Positions 31,646-39,822 of a DNA stretch of 39,822 nucleotides are shown in pieces. Origin of the DNA: Sedimentisphaerales bacterium (lineage in GTDB: Bacteria > Planctomycetota > Phycisphaerae > Sedimentisphaerales > Anaerobacaceae); contig JAFGBG010000118.1 of NCBI GenBank assembly GCA_016933295.1, positions 1 to 39,822 on the forward strand. Reading direction: 5' to 3'. A program made the translations under genes and the position numbers. The notes under the pieces are model-generated. The model saw only the letters and a program-made list of their open reading frames with translations. It searched no databases and had not been told where the DNA came from. Within the stretch, counting starts at the first letter, position 1. The number at the start of each line of letters is the position of its first letter.

Positions 31646-33115
31646 ATGGCAGATGAGAAAAAATACATTGCCGTTGACCTTGGCGCCGAGAGCGGCAGGG
31701 TAATGATTGGAACGATTTCGGATGATAAGCTTGTTTTGGAGGAAATTCATCGTTTCAGTAACGGGCCTATTGAAGAAGATGGTTCCCTGAAGTGGGATTT
31801 TAAGAAGCTCATTTACGAGATAAAAACCGGTATAGGCAAAGCGGCAAAAGTTGCCGGCGGCGATATTACAGGAATTGGCGTAGATAGCTGGGGTGTTGAT
31901 TTCGGCCTGCTCGATGATTCCGGCGAACTTATTGAAAATCCTTATCATTACCGCGACAGCCGAACCAATGGAATGATGGAAAAAGCGTTCGAGCTTTTGA
32001 GCAAAAGGGAGATTTACGAAAATACCGGCCTTCAGTTCATGCAGCTTAACAGCGTTTATCAATTGCTTGCGATGCGCATGGCCAATTCATCCGCTCTGGC
32101 CGGGGCGAAGAACCTGGTTTTTATAGCCGATTTGGTCAGCTACTTTTTATGCGGCGAAATTTTCGCCGAATACAGCCTTGCGAGCACTTCCCAGTTTATG
32201 GATATGAGAACTTCTCGCTGGTCACAGGAGGTTTTAGAGAGACTTTCTCTGCCGATTGATATTTTGCCCGAAGTTGTTAAACCGGGAACGATAGTAGGAA
32301 AGTTGACCCCTGAGCTTCAAAGAAACCTTGGCTGCGGTCCGATCCCGGTGATTGCGATTGGTTCACACGATACCGCTTCGGCGATTGCCGGTGTGCCGGC
32401 CGGAAACGGCAACTGGGCGTATTTGTCTTCGGGGACCTGGAGCCTTATGGGTGTAGAGATACCTGAAGCGATTATAAACGACAAGACTTTCGAATATGAA
32501 TTTACAAACGAAGGCGGAGTTGAAAATACTATCCGGTTGTTGAAGAATATCATGGGACTCTGGCTCATGCAGGAATGTCGCAGGCAATGGCAGAAAGAAG
32601 GGACGGAGCTGTCTTATGACGAACTTACCGAGATGGCGGAAAAGGCCGAGCCGTTTGCCGGCCTGCTGAATGTGGACGATAACGCATTTCTCGCACCGGG
32701 GGATATGCCTAAAAGAATCAACGAGTATCTCGAACGCACCGGCCAAAGAACAACGCAGGATAAGGGACAGCTCAACAGAATCATTATGGAAAGCCTGGCT
32801 CTTAAATACAGACGGGTAATGGACGCGATCGAGGATATTACAGGTAATACTATAGATATTCTGCATATCGTCGGTGGCGGGATTAAAAATGAGCTGCTGT
32901 GCCAGTTCACCGCCAATGCAACCGGTAAAAAAGTTATCACAGGGCCTATCGAGGCGACCGCAAGCGGCAATATCCTGATGCAGGCAAAAGCCGCCGGTCA
33001 GGTTAAAACTTTGTCTCAGGCCCGGGAAATAGTTCGCAATTCCTTCGATCTAAAAGAATATCAACCTGAGAATGTAGCATTGTGGCAAGAGCAGTATGAC
33101 AAAGCTAACAGCTAA
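31646..33115 (+). CDS. rhaB: L-rhamnulokinase
   Basis: A 489-residue FGGY-family sugar kinase. The phosphate-1 motif AVDLGAESGRVMIG and the rhamnulokinase signature GVDSWGVDFGLLD, PYHYRDSRTNGMM and LSSGTWSLMGVE are present, and the C-terminal nucleotide site reads LHIVGGGIKNELLCQ. It phosphorylates L-rhamnulose to rhamnulose 1-phosphate. AAGGAG at 31634-31639 precedes the ATG. It opens the rhamnose operon; the last 20 bases overlap the next gene. The 170-base gap upstream carries no clear promoter match. Confidence 0.95.
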   Translation: MADEKKYIAVDLGAESGRVMIGTISDDKLVLEEIHRFSNGPIEEDGSLKWDFKKLIYEIKTGIGKAAKVAGGDITGIGVDSWGVDFGLLDDSGELIENPYHYRDSRTNGMMEKAFELLSKREIYENTGLQFMQLNSVYQLLAMRMANSSALAGAKNLVFIADLVSYFLCGEIFAEYSLASTSQFMDMRTSRWSQEVLERLSLPIDILPEVVKPGTIVGKLTPELQRNLGCGPIPVIAIGSHDTASAIAGVPAGNGNWAYLSSGTWSLMGVEIPEAIINDKTFEYEFTNEGGVENTIRLLKNIMGLWLMQECRRQWQKEGTELSYDELTEMAEKAEPFAGLLNVDDNAFLAPGDMPKRINEYLERTGQRTTQDKGQLNRIIMESLALKYRRVMDAIEDITGNTIDILHIVGGGIKNELLCQFTANATGKKVITGPIEATASGNILMQAKAAGQVKTLSQAREIVRNSFDLKEYQPENVALWQEQYDKANS

Positions 33116-34457
33116 AGACGAGAAAAATAATTCAATCGAACAACTTGAGAATCAACTCGATAGTTTTGATTCAGCACAGCGAAAAGATGCGCTTTTAAAA
33201 CTATGTGAACTGGTTAGAACCGACCAAATAGATTTACCCGAGCCGGGGACGGACGTTAATCTGCATTGTCATACTTTCTTTTCTTATAACAGTTACGGCT
33301 ATTCGCCGAGCAAGTTTGCGTACCTGGCACGCAAGTCAGGATTGGCCGTAGCGGGAGTTGTGGATTTTGATGTCCTGGATGCCTTGGAAGAATTTCTCGA
33401 AGCGGCAAAGCTTCTTGGTCTCAAGGGATGTGCCGGACTTGAAACGCGGGTTTTTGTGCCGGAATTTTCAACGAGGGTAATGACCTCACCGGGCGAGCCG
33501 GGCATTACATATCACATGGGGATGGGATTTCCGAAAGCACAATTGGAAGGCGGGCAGAAAGAGTTTTTGCTGAACCTTCGAAAAACTGCCCAAAAGAGGA
33601 ATCGGGACCTGATGGGCAGGGTCAATCGGCATCTTAAACCCGCCGAGCTGGATTATGAAAAAGATGTGCTGGTTTTGACGCCGGCCGGTAATGCGACCGA
33701 ACGACATATCAGTCTTGCTTATGCACGCAAAGCGGCGGAAATATTCGGCACCGGACAGGCCTTGGGTGATTTCTGGAGTAAAAAGCTCGGTGTTGAAGTA
33801 AAACTATCGGAGCTGCCCGAAAGCAGAGAGATTCTCAATACGATTCGTGCGAAAACAATGAAACGCGGCGGAGTCGGATACATCCAGCCGGACACAGGCT
33901 CGTTTCCGCTGATGGCCGATACGAATAAATTTATCCTTGCCGCCGGTGGAATGCCCGTGCATACGTGGCTGGACGGGACAAGTGACGGAGAAAAGGCCAT
34001 AGAAGAATTGCTCGATGTTTCGATGAGCACGGGGTCGGTGGCATTGAATATTATCCCGGACCGTAATTACACTCCCGGCGCAAAAGACGTGAAGCTCGAG
34101 AATCTTTACGCCGTTGTGGAAATCGCGGAAAAACGACATCTGCCGGTTGTTGTCGGGACGGAGATGAACAGTCCCGGACAGAAATTCGTGGATAGTTTCG
34201 ATACAGAGGAGTTGGCCGAGCTTGTGCCTGTATTTTTGAAAGGCGCCTATATCGTTTACGCACATTCGGTTCTTCAACAGCAATGCGGCTTTGGATACAC
34301 GAGCAAATGGGCCGCGAAGAATTTCGAAAGCGTTGCTGAAAAGAACGAATTTTTCCGTACGCTCGGTAGTTCGCTTCAGCCGAAGGACGAAGATAAACTT
34401 GCCGGATTAAGTCAAGATTCGACAGCCAGGCAAATATTAGATATTTTTGAGAAGTAG
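33096..34457 (+). CDS. PHP-domain protein of the rhamnose operon
   Basis: A 453-residue protein. The PHP metal motif is NLHCHTFFSYNSYGYSPSKF at residues ~54-73, followed by AVAGVVDFDVLDALEEF and GLETRVFVPEF. The protein continues with a long second half containing TPAGNATERHISLAYARKAA and VVVGTEMNSPGQKF. PHP domains hydrolyse phosphoesters. Here the gene overlaps rhaB by 20 bases and lies inside the rhamnose operon, so its substrate may be a rhamnose-pathway phosphate or a regulatory metabolite. I know this kind of PHP gene from rhamnose clusters of Planctomycetota but not its reaction. Confidence 0.82.
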   Translation: MTKLTAKDEKNNSIEQLENQLDSFDSAQRKDALLKLCELVRTDQIDLPEPGTDVNLHCHTFFSYNSYGYSPSKFAYLARKSGLAVAGVVDFDVLDALEEFLEAAKLLGLKGCAGLETRVFVPEFSTRVMTSPGEPGITYHMGMGFPKAQLEGGQKEFLLNLRKTAQKRNRDLMGRVNRHLKPAELDYEKDVLVLTPAGNATERHISLAYARKAAEIFGTGQALGDFWSKKLGVEVKLSELPESREILNTIRAKTMKRGGVGYIQPDTGSFPLMADTNKFILAAGGMPVHTWLDGTSDGEKAIEELLDVSMSTGSVALNIIPDRNYTPGAKDVKLENLYAVVEIAEKRHLPVVVGTEMNSPGQKFVDSFDTEELAELVPVFLKGAYIVYAHSVLQQQCGFGYTSKWAAKNFESVAEKNEFFRTLGSSLQPKDEDKLAGLSQDSTARQILDIFEK

Positions 34458-34484
34458 AACTTAAGAAGTTACAAGGAATGAAAA

Positions 34485-36158
34485 ATGCAGAATCTGCCGG
34501 ATAGGCAATACGCTGTTCAGCTTGTCGGGCCGGACGAGCTTGTCCTGAATGAGTCCAAGGAAGTTTTCAGGCCGGGAAAGTATCAAGTTCTCTGCCGTGT
34601 GGAGGCGGTCGGGCTTTGTTTTTCCGACTTGAAATTACTAAAGCAATTCTCCGGTCACGTTCGTAAAAGTCAAATCATATCCGGTATAGATTCCGGAGTT
34701 CTTGATGAAATACCCTCCTATGTCCCCGGCGATGCTCCGACTGTCCCGGGACACGAGGCAGTTGTAAGAATCGAGGCTGTTGGCGAGGACGTGGGCGATT
34801 TTGAGCCTGGACAGCGTTATCTTGTTCAGACGGATTATCGCTGGCTCCCTACGGCAACCCGAAGCAATGCCGCCTTCGGTTATAACTTCGAGGGAGCTCT
34901 TCAGGAATACGTCCTGATGGATACGAGAGTCATCACCTCGCCCGACGGCGAATCGATGCTTATACCGGTCGGTGAGGAATTATCCTGCTCGGCGGTCGCA
35001 CTGGTTGAACCGTGGGCCTGCGTCGAAGATGCCTACGCCTCCAAAGAACGCACCGGTATAAAAACCGGCGGTAAGATGCTCGTTATCGCCGATAAAGATG
35101 TGTCCGAAGACCTTTTAGAAAATCTGTTCGCCCGTTTCGGCAAGCCCGGCCAGATAACCTGGATGGGCCGGATTTTGCCGCCGGACGGATTCGACGTGCC
35201 TATACAACGAGCGGCGGAAATTGCGAATTTGCCAGATGCCGGATTTGATGATGTGATTTATTTCGGAAGTGACGCCGGGATGGTCGAGTCTTTATTTGCA
35301 AAGATAGGGACCGGCGGCCTGCTGAATATCGTGCTTTGTGGTGGAAATTTCGGCAGAGAAATTATCACCCCGGTCGGGAGAGTTCATTACGGCGGTATTC
35401 GAATAATCGGCACCAAAGGTCACGACCCGGCCGAGTCCATGGAAACAATACCCGATACCGATGAAATACGACCGGCTGACAAGATTAACGTAATAGGCGC
35501 AGGCGGACCGATGGGCTTGATGCACGTTGTCCGAAATATCTGCCAGGGCGTCGAAGGAGTGAGTGTTTTTGCCGGTGACGTGGACGACGACAGGCTGGCT
35601 GCTCTGACAAAAATCGCCGAGCCTTTGGCAAAAAAAAATTCCGTTAAGTATCATACGTATAATCCTACAAAAGAGGAAATCACCGAAACTTTCGACTATG
35701 CCGCCTTGATGGCGCCGATACCGGCTTTGGTTGTTGCGGCGATAAAAGATGCCGCACCCGGCGGCCTGATAAATATTTTCGCCGGCATCCCGGCTACGGT
35801 GACGGCACAAATAGACCTGGATGCGTATATCGAGAAAAAGCTTTTTTTCATCGGCACAAGCGGTTCGACGCTGGAAGATATGAAACGGATGCTGGAAAAA
35901 GTCGAGACCGGCAGGCTCGATACGAACCTGAGCGTGGCTGCGGTTAGCGGCTTTGTCGGCGCTACCGATGGAATACGCGCGGTTGAAAATCGGTCCATAG
36001 CGGGTAAAATAATAGTTTATCCGGCCTGCAGGACTCTGGGATTGGTGCCGCTAAGTGAAATGGCGCGGAAAATGCCGGAAGTCGCGGCCTGTCTTAATCA
36101 CGGGCTCTGGACAAAACAGGCCGAGCAAAAACTTTTAGAAGAGTATAAGGTATTATAG
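34485..36158 (+). CDS. Oversized zinc-type medium-chain dehydrogenase with two Rossmann segments
   Basis: A 557-residue protein, ~200 longer than normal MDR alcohol dehydrogenases. The catalytic domain is at the N-terminus (AVGLCFSDLKLL with Cys45, VPGHEAVVRIEAVG with His90-Glu91). A first nucleotide-binding-like segment follows (KMLVIADKDVSEDLLENLF to LLNIVLCGGNFG, ~195-310). A second, canonical one (KINVIGAGGPMGLMHVVRN, from ~333) ends with the usual MDR C-terminus (LINIFAGIPATV). The extra Rossmann-like unit suggests an internal duplication or a partner-binding role. In the rhamnose operon it may oxidise or reduce lactaldehyde or another C3/C6 intermediate; this is inference. Confidence 0.82.
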   Translation: MQNLPDRQYAVQLVGPDELVLNESKEVFRPGKYQVLCRVEAVGLCFSDLKLLKQFSGHVRKSQIISGIDSGVLDEIPSYVPGDAPTVPGHEAVVRIEAVGEDVGDFEPGQRYLVQTDYRWLPTATRSNAAFGYNFEGALQEYVLMDTRVITSPDGESMLIPVGEELSCSAVALVEPWACVEDAYASKERTGIKTGGKMLVIADKDVSEDLLENLFARFGKPGQITWMGRILPPDGFDVPIQRAAEIANLPDAGFDDVIYFGSDAGMVESLFAKIGTGGLLNIVLCGGNFGREIITPVGRVHYGGIRIIGTKGHDPAESMETIPDTDEIRPADKINVIGAGGPMGLMHVVRNICQGVEGVSVFAGDVDDDRLAALTKIAEPLAKKNSVKYHTYNPTKEEITETFDYAALMAPIPALVVAAIKDAAPGGLINIFAGIPATVTAQIDLDAYIEKKLFFIGTSGSTLEDMKRMLEKVETGRLDTNLSVAAVSGFVGATDGIRAVENRSIAGKIIVYPACRTLGLVPLSEMARKMPEVAACLNHGLWTKQAEQKLLEEYKVL

Positions 36159-36160
36159 TT

Positions 36161-36232
36161 TGTCATTCCCGCACAAGCGGGAATCTATACCTTCGAATTG
36201 GTTCTTGGATACCTGCTTTCGCAGGTATGACA
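36161..36232. repeat. Double-hairpin repeat with closing outer stem, inside the rhamnose operon
   Basis: Two hairpins, ATTCCCGC-ACAA-GCGGGAAT (36165-36184) and ATACCTGC-TTTC-GCAGGTAT (36209-36228), are enclosed by TGTCAT (36161-36166) and ATGACA (36227-36232), exact reverse complements. The whole could fold as a three-way structure. It is the familiar kind of mobile, non-coding palindromic repeat (CATTCCCGC...GCGGGAAT type). It lies in the gap between the dehydrogenase and rhaA and might limit readthrough or stabilise the upstream mRNA. Confidence 0.75.
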
Positions 36233-36287
36233 AAAAAATGATCATTTTCAATAAATAACTAATTCAGATTGGAGCGAAATCGTTATT

Positions 36288-37550
36288 ATGAAAAATATTG
36301 AACAAGCTTATGAAATTGCAAAGCAACGATATGGCGAGTTGGGTGTTGATACTGATAAGGTGATGAAACAATTGAAGACGATTGCCATATCGCTGCATTG
36401 CTGGCAGGGTGACGATGTCGGTGGCTTCGAAACTGCCGGAGCGGAGCTTTCCGGTGGAGGAATACAAGCCACGGGGAACTATCCCGGCAAGGCCCGGACG
36501 ATAGACGAATTGCGAGCCGATATAGAAACGGCGCTGTCTATGATTCCCGGCAAACATCGCCTGAATCTTCATGCCTGCTACCTGGATAACGGCGGAAAGT
36601 TTGTGGACCGCAACGAGATAACAGTCGAGCATTTCCAGAGCTGGATTGACTGGGCGAATGCGAACGGCCTGGGGATGGATTTTAATCCTACGTATTTTTC
36701 ACATGAAAAAGCCGCCGATGGTTTCACGCTCAGCCATGCCGATAAGGGGATTCGAGATTTCTGGATCGAACACGGTATCGCCTGCCGAAAAATCGGGGCC
36801 CAGATGGGAAAGCAGCTCGGCAGCACAACAGTCACGAACGTATGGATACCGGATGGATATAAGGATATTCCAGTTGACCGCTGGGGGCCGAGGGTGCGAT
36901 TGGTCGATTCGCTCGATAAGATTTTCGCCGAGAAGCTCGATTCGAAAATTCACCTGGATGCGGTCGAATCCAAGCTCTTCGGTATCGGGGCCGAAAGTTA
37001 CACGGTCGGCTCGCATGAATTTTATATGGGCTACGCCGTATCCCGGCAGAAACTTCTCTGTCTGGACGCGGGGCATTATCATCCGACGGAGGTGATTTCC
37101 GATAAAATATCTTCGGTGCTGATGTTTGTGCCGGAATTACTTTTACACGTAAGCCGTCCGGTGCGGTGGGACAGCGACCATGTCGTGATTCTCAACGATG
37201 AGTTATGTGCCATTGCTCAGGAATTAATTCGTAGCGGCAAACTCGATAAAGTTCATATAGGGCTGGACTTTTTCGACGCGAGCATAAATCGTGTGGCCGC
37301 ATGGGTCATCGGAACGCGATGTATGATAAAGGCGCTGCTTCTGGCGCTGCTGGAACCGGCGGAAAAACTTCGTGCAAACGAGCAAAGCGGCGATTATACT
37401 TCTCGTCTGGCTATACTCGAAGAGTTGAAAACACAGCCTTTCGGTGCAGTGTGGGATTATTACTGCCTTAAGGCCGATGTGCCTGTCGGAAAGCAGTGGC
37501 TTGACGAAGTCAAAAAGTACGAGGCTGATGTCACTGGAAAACGTATGTAA
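36288..37550 (+). CDS. rhaA: L-rhamnose isomerase
   Basis: A 420-residue isomerase of the RhaA family. Typical runs are [14 protein letters not shown] near residue 34, [35 protein letters not shown] and [21 protein letters not shown], which include the acidic and His metal ligands. It converts L-rhamnose to L-rhamnulose, the substrate of the kinase encoded four genes upstream. GGAGCG lies upstream of the ATG. The 129-base gap before it contains the double-hairpin repeat, so it may have separate expression. The order rhaB, PHP, MDR, rhaA differs from the enterobacterial operon. Confidence 0.95.
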   Translation: MKNIEQAYEIAKQRYGELGVDTDKVMKQLKTIAISLHCWQGDDVGGFETAGAELSGGGIQATGNYPGKARTIDELRADIETALSMIPGKHRLNLHACYLDNGGKFVDRNEITVEHFQSWIDWANANGLGMDFNPTYFSHEKAADGFTLSHADKGIRDFWIEHGIACRKIGAQMGKQLGSTTVTNVWIPDGYKDIPVDRWGPRVRLVDSLDKIFAEKLDSKIHLDAVESKLFGIGAESYTVGSHEFYMGYAVSRQKLLCLDAGHYHPTEVISDKISSVLMFVPELLLHVSRPVRWDSDHVVILNDELCAIAQELIRSGKLDKVHIGLDFFDASINRVAAWVIGTRCMIKALLLALLEPAEKLRANEQSGDYTSRLAILEELKTQPFGAVWDYYCLKADVPVGKQWLDEVKKYEADVTGKRM

Positions 37551-37628
37551 AAGGTAAATGGATCTGTGGGATTGGACGCGCCCATAAGAGCTTATCTAAA
37601 AGAATAAAAACGTATGAAGGGCAAAAGC

Positions 37629-39206
37629 ATGAGTGAAGAGCAAAACCAAACGACGCAACCGGGGACGGAATATGAACGTGAACCTGTGCCGAAGAGAGCA
37701 CTTTTGGGTTTCAAGAGTTTCATCGGCATGTATGCCGGTGAACACTGTGCCGGGACGGAATTGATGCTGGGGCCGCTATTTGTGGCGGCGGGAGTAAGTG
37801 CCTTCGATCTTATCGTAGGATTGATTCTCGGAAATGCACTGGCTGTGCTGAGCTGGACTCTGATGTGTGCACCGATTGCCACGCGGGCAAGGCTGACATT
37901 GTATTATCAGCTGGAGAAGATTTGCGGCCGGCGTTTGGTTACGCTTTACAATCTTACAAACGGAGTGATGTTCTGCTTTCTTGCCGGTGCGATGGTGACG
38001 GTCTCGGCGACGGCCTTGGGGGTATGGTTCAAATTCGATATGCCCGGCCTTAATGATATGTACCCTAACAGCGTCGGTTGGGTTATTGCCGTATTGGTCT
38101 GTGGCGGTTTAATTGCGATTGTAGCTGCGTATGGATATAACACTGTAGCTAAGTTTGCTAATATCGCATCACCATGGATGGTTCTTGTTTTCCTGGCGTT
38201 CGGTTTTGTGGGTTTGAAGCAGTTTATCGATGTGACCGATACCCATATAAAATCAGCTGGTGATCTTTGGACGTTGGCAAACACGAGCATTTGGAAGGGG
38301 GGAGAACCGTTGCCGGGTCAGGTGAAATTTACCTTCTGGCATGTGACTTTCTTCGGCTGGTTCTGTAATATGGCGATGCATATCGGAATGAGCGATTTGT
38401 CGGTGTTCAGGTTTGCCAAAAAGTCGTGGTACGGCGTGGCATCAGGCTCAGGTATGTATGTGGGACACTTCATGGCATGGATTGCAGCCGCGATGTTGTT
38501 TGCACTTCAATTGCATGTGACAAAACCCGACCAGTATATGTCCGAGCTTTTGATAAACAATACCGAGGGAAAATATACGCAGGAGTATTTGGAGTCGGCT
38601 TCTTTAACACCGGAGCTGATAAAAGAGGCGATGGATATAGAGAACAAGCTTTTTGAAGACGGAGTAATTCCGGAAAAGCTGATTAAAGTTCCGACGCCGC
38701 TACCGGGACCTTTGGCACATAATGCGGCTGGATGGGTAGGGCTTTTGTGTGTAATCATTGCCGGGTGGACGACCGCGAATCCGACGATATATAGAGCAGG
38801 CCTGGCGTTCCAGGCCATTATACCAAAAGTATCGCGGTTCAAAGTGACACTGGTTACTGGTATGATAGCAACAATTGCCGGTATGTTCCCGGCGTTTGCG
38901 ATGAAGCTGCTGGATTTTGTGGCAATTTACGGAATGTTGCTGATGCCGATGGGAGCGGTGATTTTTGTGGACTTCTGGTTGATAAAGAAATTCGGTCTGC
39001 AAAGTTCTTATGCCGAGGCAAGTGGGAAACTATTCAACTGGGCCGCTGGTGCCGCATGGCTTGTAACGCTTGGAATATGTCTGGTCCTGGTCAAATATGC
39101 CGGTATTCAGATTTATTTTGTGAGTCTGCCCGGCTGGTTTGTAGCGGCAATTCTGTACATTGTAGTTAGCAAGATTTATCAGAAAAAAATCCGCCCTGCG
39201 GCATAA
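37629..39206 (+). CDS. NCS1-like membrane transporter, putative L-rhamnose carrier
   Basis: A 525-residue carrier with about 12 helices. ATG 37629 is favoured because AAGGG lies eight to twelve bases upstream; the ATG at 37614 is possible. The first helix region SFIGMYAGEHCAGTELMLGP and later AAYGYNTVAKFANIASPWMV resemble the purine-cytosine permease (NCS1) family. A ~65-residue polar insert (TKPDQYMSELLINN...) between helices carries several Glu and Lys. Its place between rhaA and the aldolase suggests it imports L-rhamnose or a rhamnoside; no known RhaT or ABC transporter is in the window. The substrate is inferred from context only. Confidence 0.82.
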   Translation: MSEEQNQTTQPGTEYEREPVPKRALLGFKSFIGMYAGEHCAGTELMLGPLFVAAGVSAFDLIVGLILGNALAVLSWTLMCAPIATRARLTLYYQLEKICGRRLVTLYNLTNGVMFCFLAGAMVTVSATALGVWFKFDMPGLNDMYPNSVGWVIAVLVCGGLIAIVAAYGYNTVAKFANIASPWMVLVFLAFGFVGLKQFIDVTDTHIKSAGDLWTLANTSIWKGGEPLPGQVKFTFWHVTFFGWFCNMAMHIGMSDLSVFRFAKKSWYGVASGSGMYVGHFMAWIAAAMLFALQLHVTKPDQYMSELLINNTEGKYTQEYLESASLTPELIKEAMDIENKLFEDGVIPEKLIKVPTPLPGPLAHNAAGWVGLLCVIIAGWTTANPTIYRAGLAFQAIIPKVSRFKVTLVTGMIATIAGMFPAFAMKLLDFVAIYGMLLMPMGAVIFVDFWLIKKFGLQSSYAEASGKLFNWAAGAAWLVTLGICLVLVKYAGIQIYFVSLPGWFVAAILYIVVSKIYQKKIRPAA

Positions 39207-39219
39207 AAGGAGATATGCG

Positions 39220-39414
39220 ATGAAGACATTAATTCAATTAATAGGCTATATTTCTATTATCGTTTTGATTGTGCCGTCGATGTTGTATCTGGCCGGCAAA
39301 ATGGAGCTTAATCAGGTTAAAACAACGATGCTTATAGCGACGATTGTTTGGTTTGCGGCCAATACTATCCTGGCCTGGCATTTGGAAGATAAAATCATGG
39401 GGAAAAATAAGTAA
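39220..39414 (+). CDS. Small two-helix membrane protein of the rhamnose operon
   Basis: A 64-residue protein with two likely membrane helices (IGYISIIVLIVPSMLYLAG and TTMLIATIVWFAANTILAW) and a short charged end. AAGGAG at 39207-39212 precedes the ATG at ideal spacing. It lies 13 bases after the transporter stop and directly abuts the aldolase start (TAAATG). The position suggests a small subunit of the transporter, by analogy with two-component carriers of other families, but no homolog is recognised. Confidence 0.75.
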   Translation: MKTLIQLIGYISIIVLIVPSMLYLAGKMELNQVKTTMLIATIVWFAANTILAWHLEDKIMGKNK

Positions 39415-39822
39415 ATGGATAAGGCATTGGCTGAGCTGATTCGGATATCGAACGTTACCGGCAAGGATTCGACTCTTGTCGCGGGCGGTGGAGGTAATAC
39501 CTCGGTAAAGACCGCCGACGGCAAATTCATGTACATAAAGGCCAGCGGCACGGCCCTGAAGGATATGGATTCGAAAAGGGGCTGGCGGAGAATGCATCTG
39601 GAGCCGGTGCTGGCGATTATTAAGGATAAAGACCTGGCGAAGCTGGATGCATCGATACGTGAGCCGGAGGTTGTTGACCGTTTGCTGAATGCCTGTGACG
39701 ACAACGTGACAAGCGGCGCCAGGCCATCGGTCGAATCGCATCTTCATGCGTGTCTCGATAAATGCGTGATTCATCTGCATCCTTTGGTATTGGCCGCGTA
39801 TGTAAGCGCTAAAAACGGCAAA
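39415..39822 (+). CDS. rhaD: RhaD/E-type class II aldolase (partial, cut by window end)
   Basis: The first 136 codons are visible. The frame starts at ATG 39415 directly after the previous stop. The N-terminal GGGGNTSVKTADGKFMYIKA and the ligand motifs VESHLHACLDKCVIHLHP (metal-binding His) identify a class II aldolase/adducin domain of the rhamnulose-1-phosphate aldolase type. The long form of this family carries a C-terminal short-chain dehydrogenase (RhaE), which would lie outside the window. It would split rhamnulose 1-phosphate to dihydroxyacetone phosphate and L-lactaldehyde. In Planctomycetota this gene type often adjoins a bacterial microcompartment locus, not visible here. Confidence 0.88.
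   Translation, partial: MDKALAELIRISNVTGKDSTLVAGGGGNTSVKTADGKFMYIKASGTALKDMDSKRGWRRMHLEPVLAIIKDKDLAKLDASIREPEVVDRLLNACDDNVTSGARPSVESHLHACLDKCVIHLHPLVLAAYVSAKNGK

Noticed and set aside
1-39822. tRNA, rRNA, riboswitch or insertion sequence
   Set aside because: No cloverleaf, rRNA core, transposase frame or known riboswitch core was recognised when reading both strands by eye; short RNAs could still be missed.

Overview
The window looks like chromosomal DNA of a free-living Gram-negative-type bacterium of moderate GC. The gene content fits Planctomycetota, perhaps class Phycisphaerae: a rhamnose operon that mixes RhaA and RhaB with a PHP-domain protein, an oversized medium-chain dehydrogenase, an NCS1-like carrier and a RhaD/E-type aldolase, a secreted GH2 glycosidase, and intergenic palindromic repeats. 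This placement is inference from gene content, since no rRNA or marker gene lies in the window. I saw no tRNA, rRNA, insertion sequence, CRISPR array or prophage.

Layout. (1) 1-1300: the tail of an upstream gene, one unrecognised minus-strand ORF, and about 800 bp of gene-free DNA holding several diverged copies of a GATTGC...GCAATGACA-type repeat. (2) 1262-9402: one long plus-strand arsenic operon. It starts at a perfect inverted repeat that overlaps the likely promoter of arsR. It then encodes an ArsP/YraQ permease, an AhpD-like CMD protein, an ArsM methyltransferase, an ACR3 efflux pump, a small CPKC thioredoxin, a BFD-type [2Fe-2S] protein, an FmdE-domain lipoprotein, a DGC-domain protein, two envelope thioredoxins (one behind a SurA-like region) and a CcdA electron carrier. 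The parts suggest methylation plus efflux coupled to a dedicated thiol and electron relay across the membrane. No ArsC-type arsenate reductase is visible. (3) About 9.5-18.1 kb: a more AT-rich block between two phosphomannomutase/phosphoglucomutase paralogs. It holds a Gfo/Idh/MocA dehydrogenase, a DegT/StrS aminotransferase, a nucleosidase fused to an unknown domain, two inositol-monophosphatase-like proteins (one with a divergent metal motif, one lacking its N-terminus) and a GNAT acetyltransferase. The dehydrogenase, aminotransferase and phosphatase set resembles kanosamine, AHBA or aminocyclitol chemistry, while the nucleosidase resembles effector domains of conflict systems. This is the least explained part of the window.

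(4) 18.1-23 kb: ordinary chromosomal genes, namely the second sugar-phosphate mutase, a DUF1805 protein, an exported protein with a zinc-site tail, a DUF1638 protein, a metallophosphoesterase and MntP. (5) 23.1-26.2 kb: a minus-strand secreted GH2 glycosidase. Beyond its start lies a decayed fragment of a second mntP. (6) 26.6-31.5 kb: a DUF362 ferredoxin-like protein, a HTH-S24 LexA-like repressor with an intact cleavage site, a tiny very basic protein, ComF (minus strand) and FolC, whose promoter predicts a nearly leaderless mRNA. (7) 31.6 kb to the end: the rhamnose operon (rhaB, PHP protein, double-Rossmann dehydrogenase, rhaA, carrier, small membrane protein, aldolase cut by the window edge). 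An outer-closed double-hairpin repeat sits inside it, between the dehydrogenase and rhaA.
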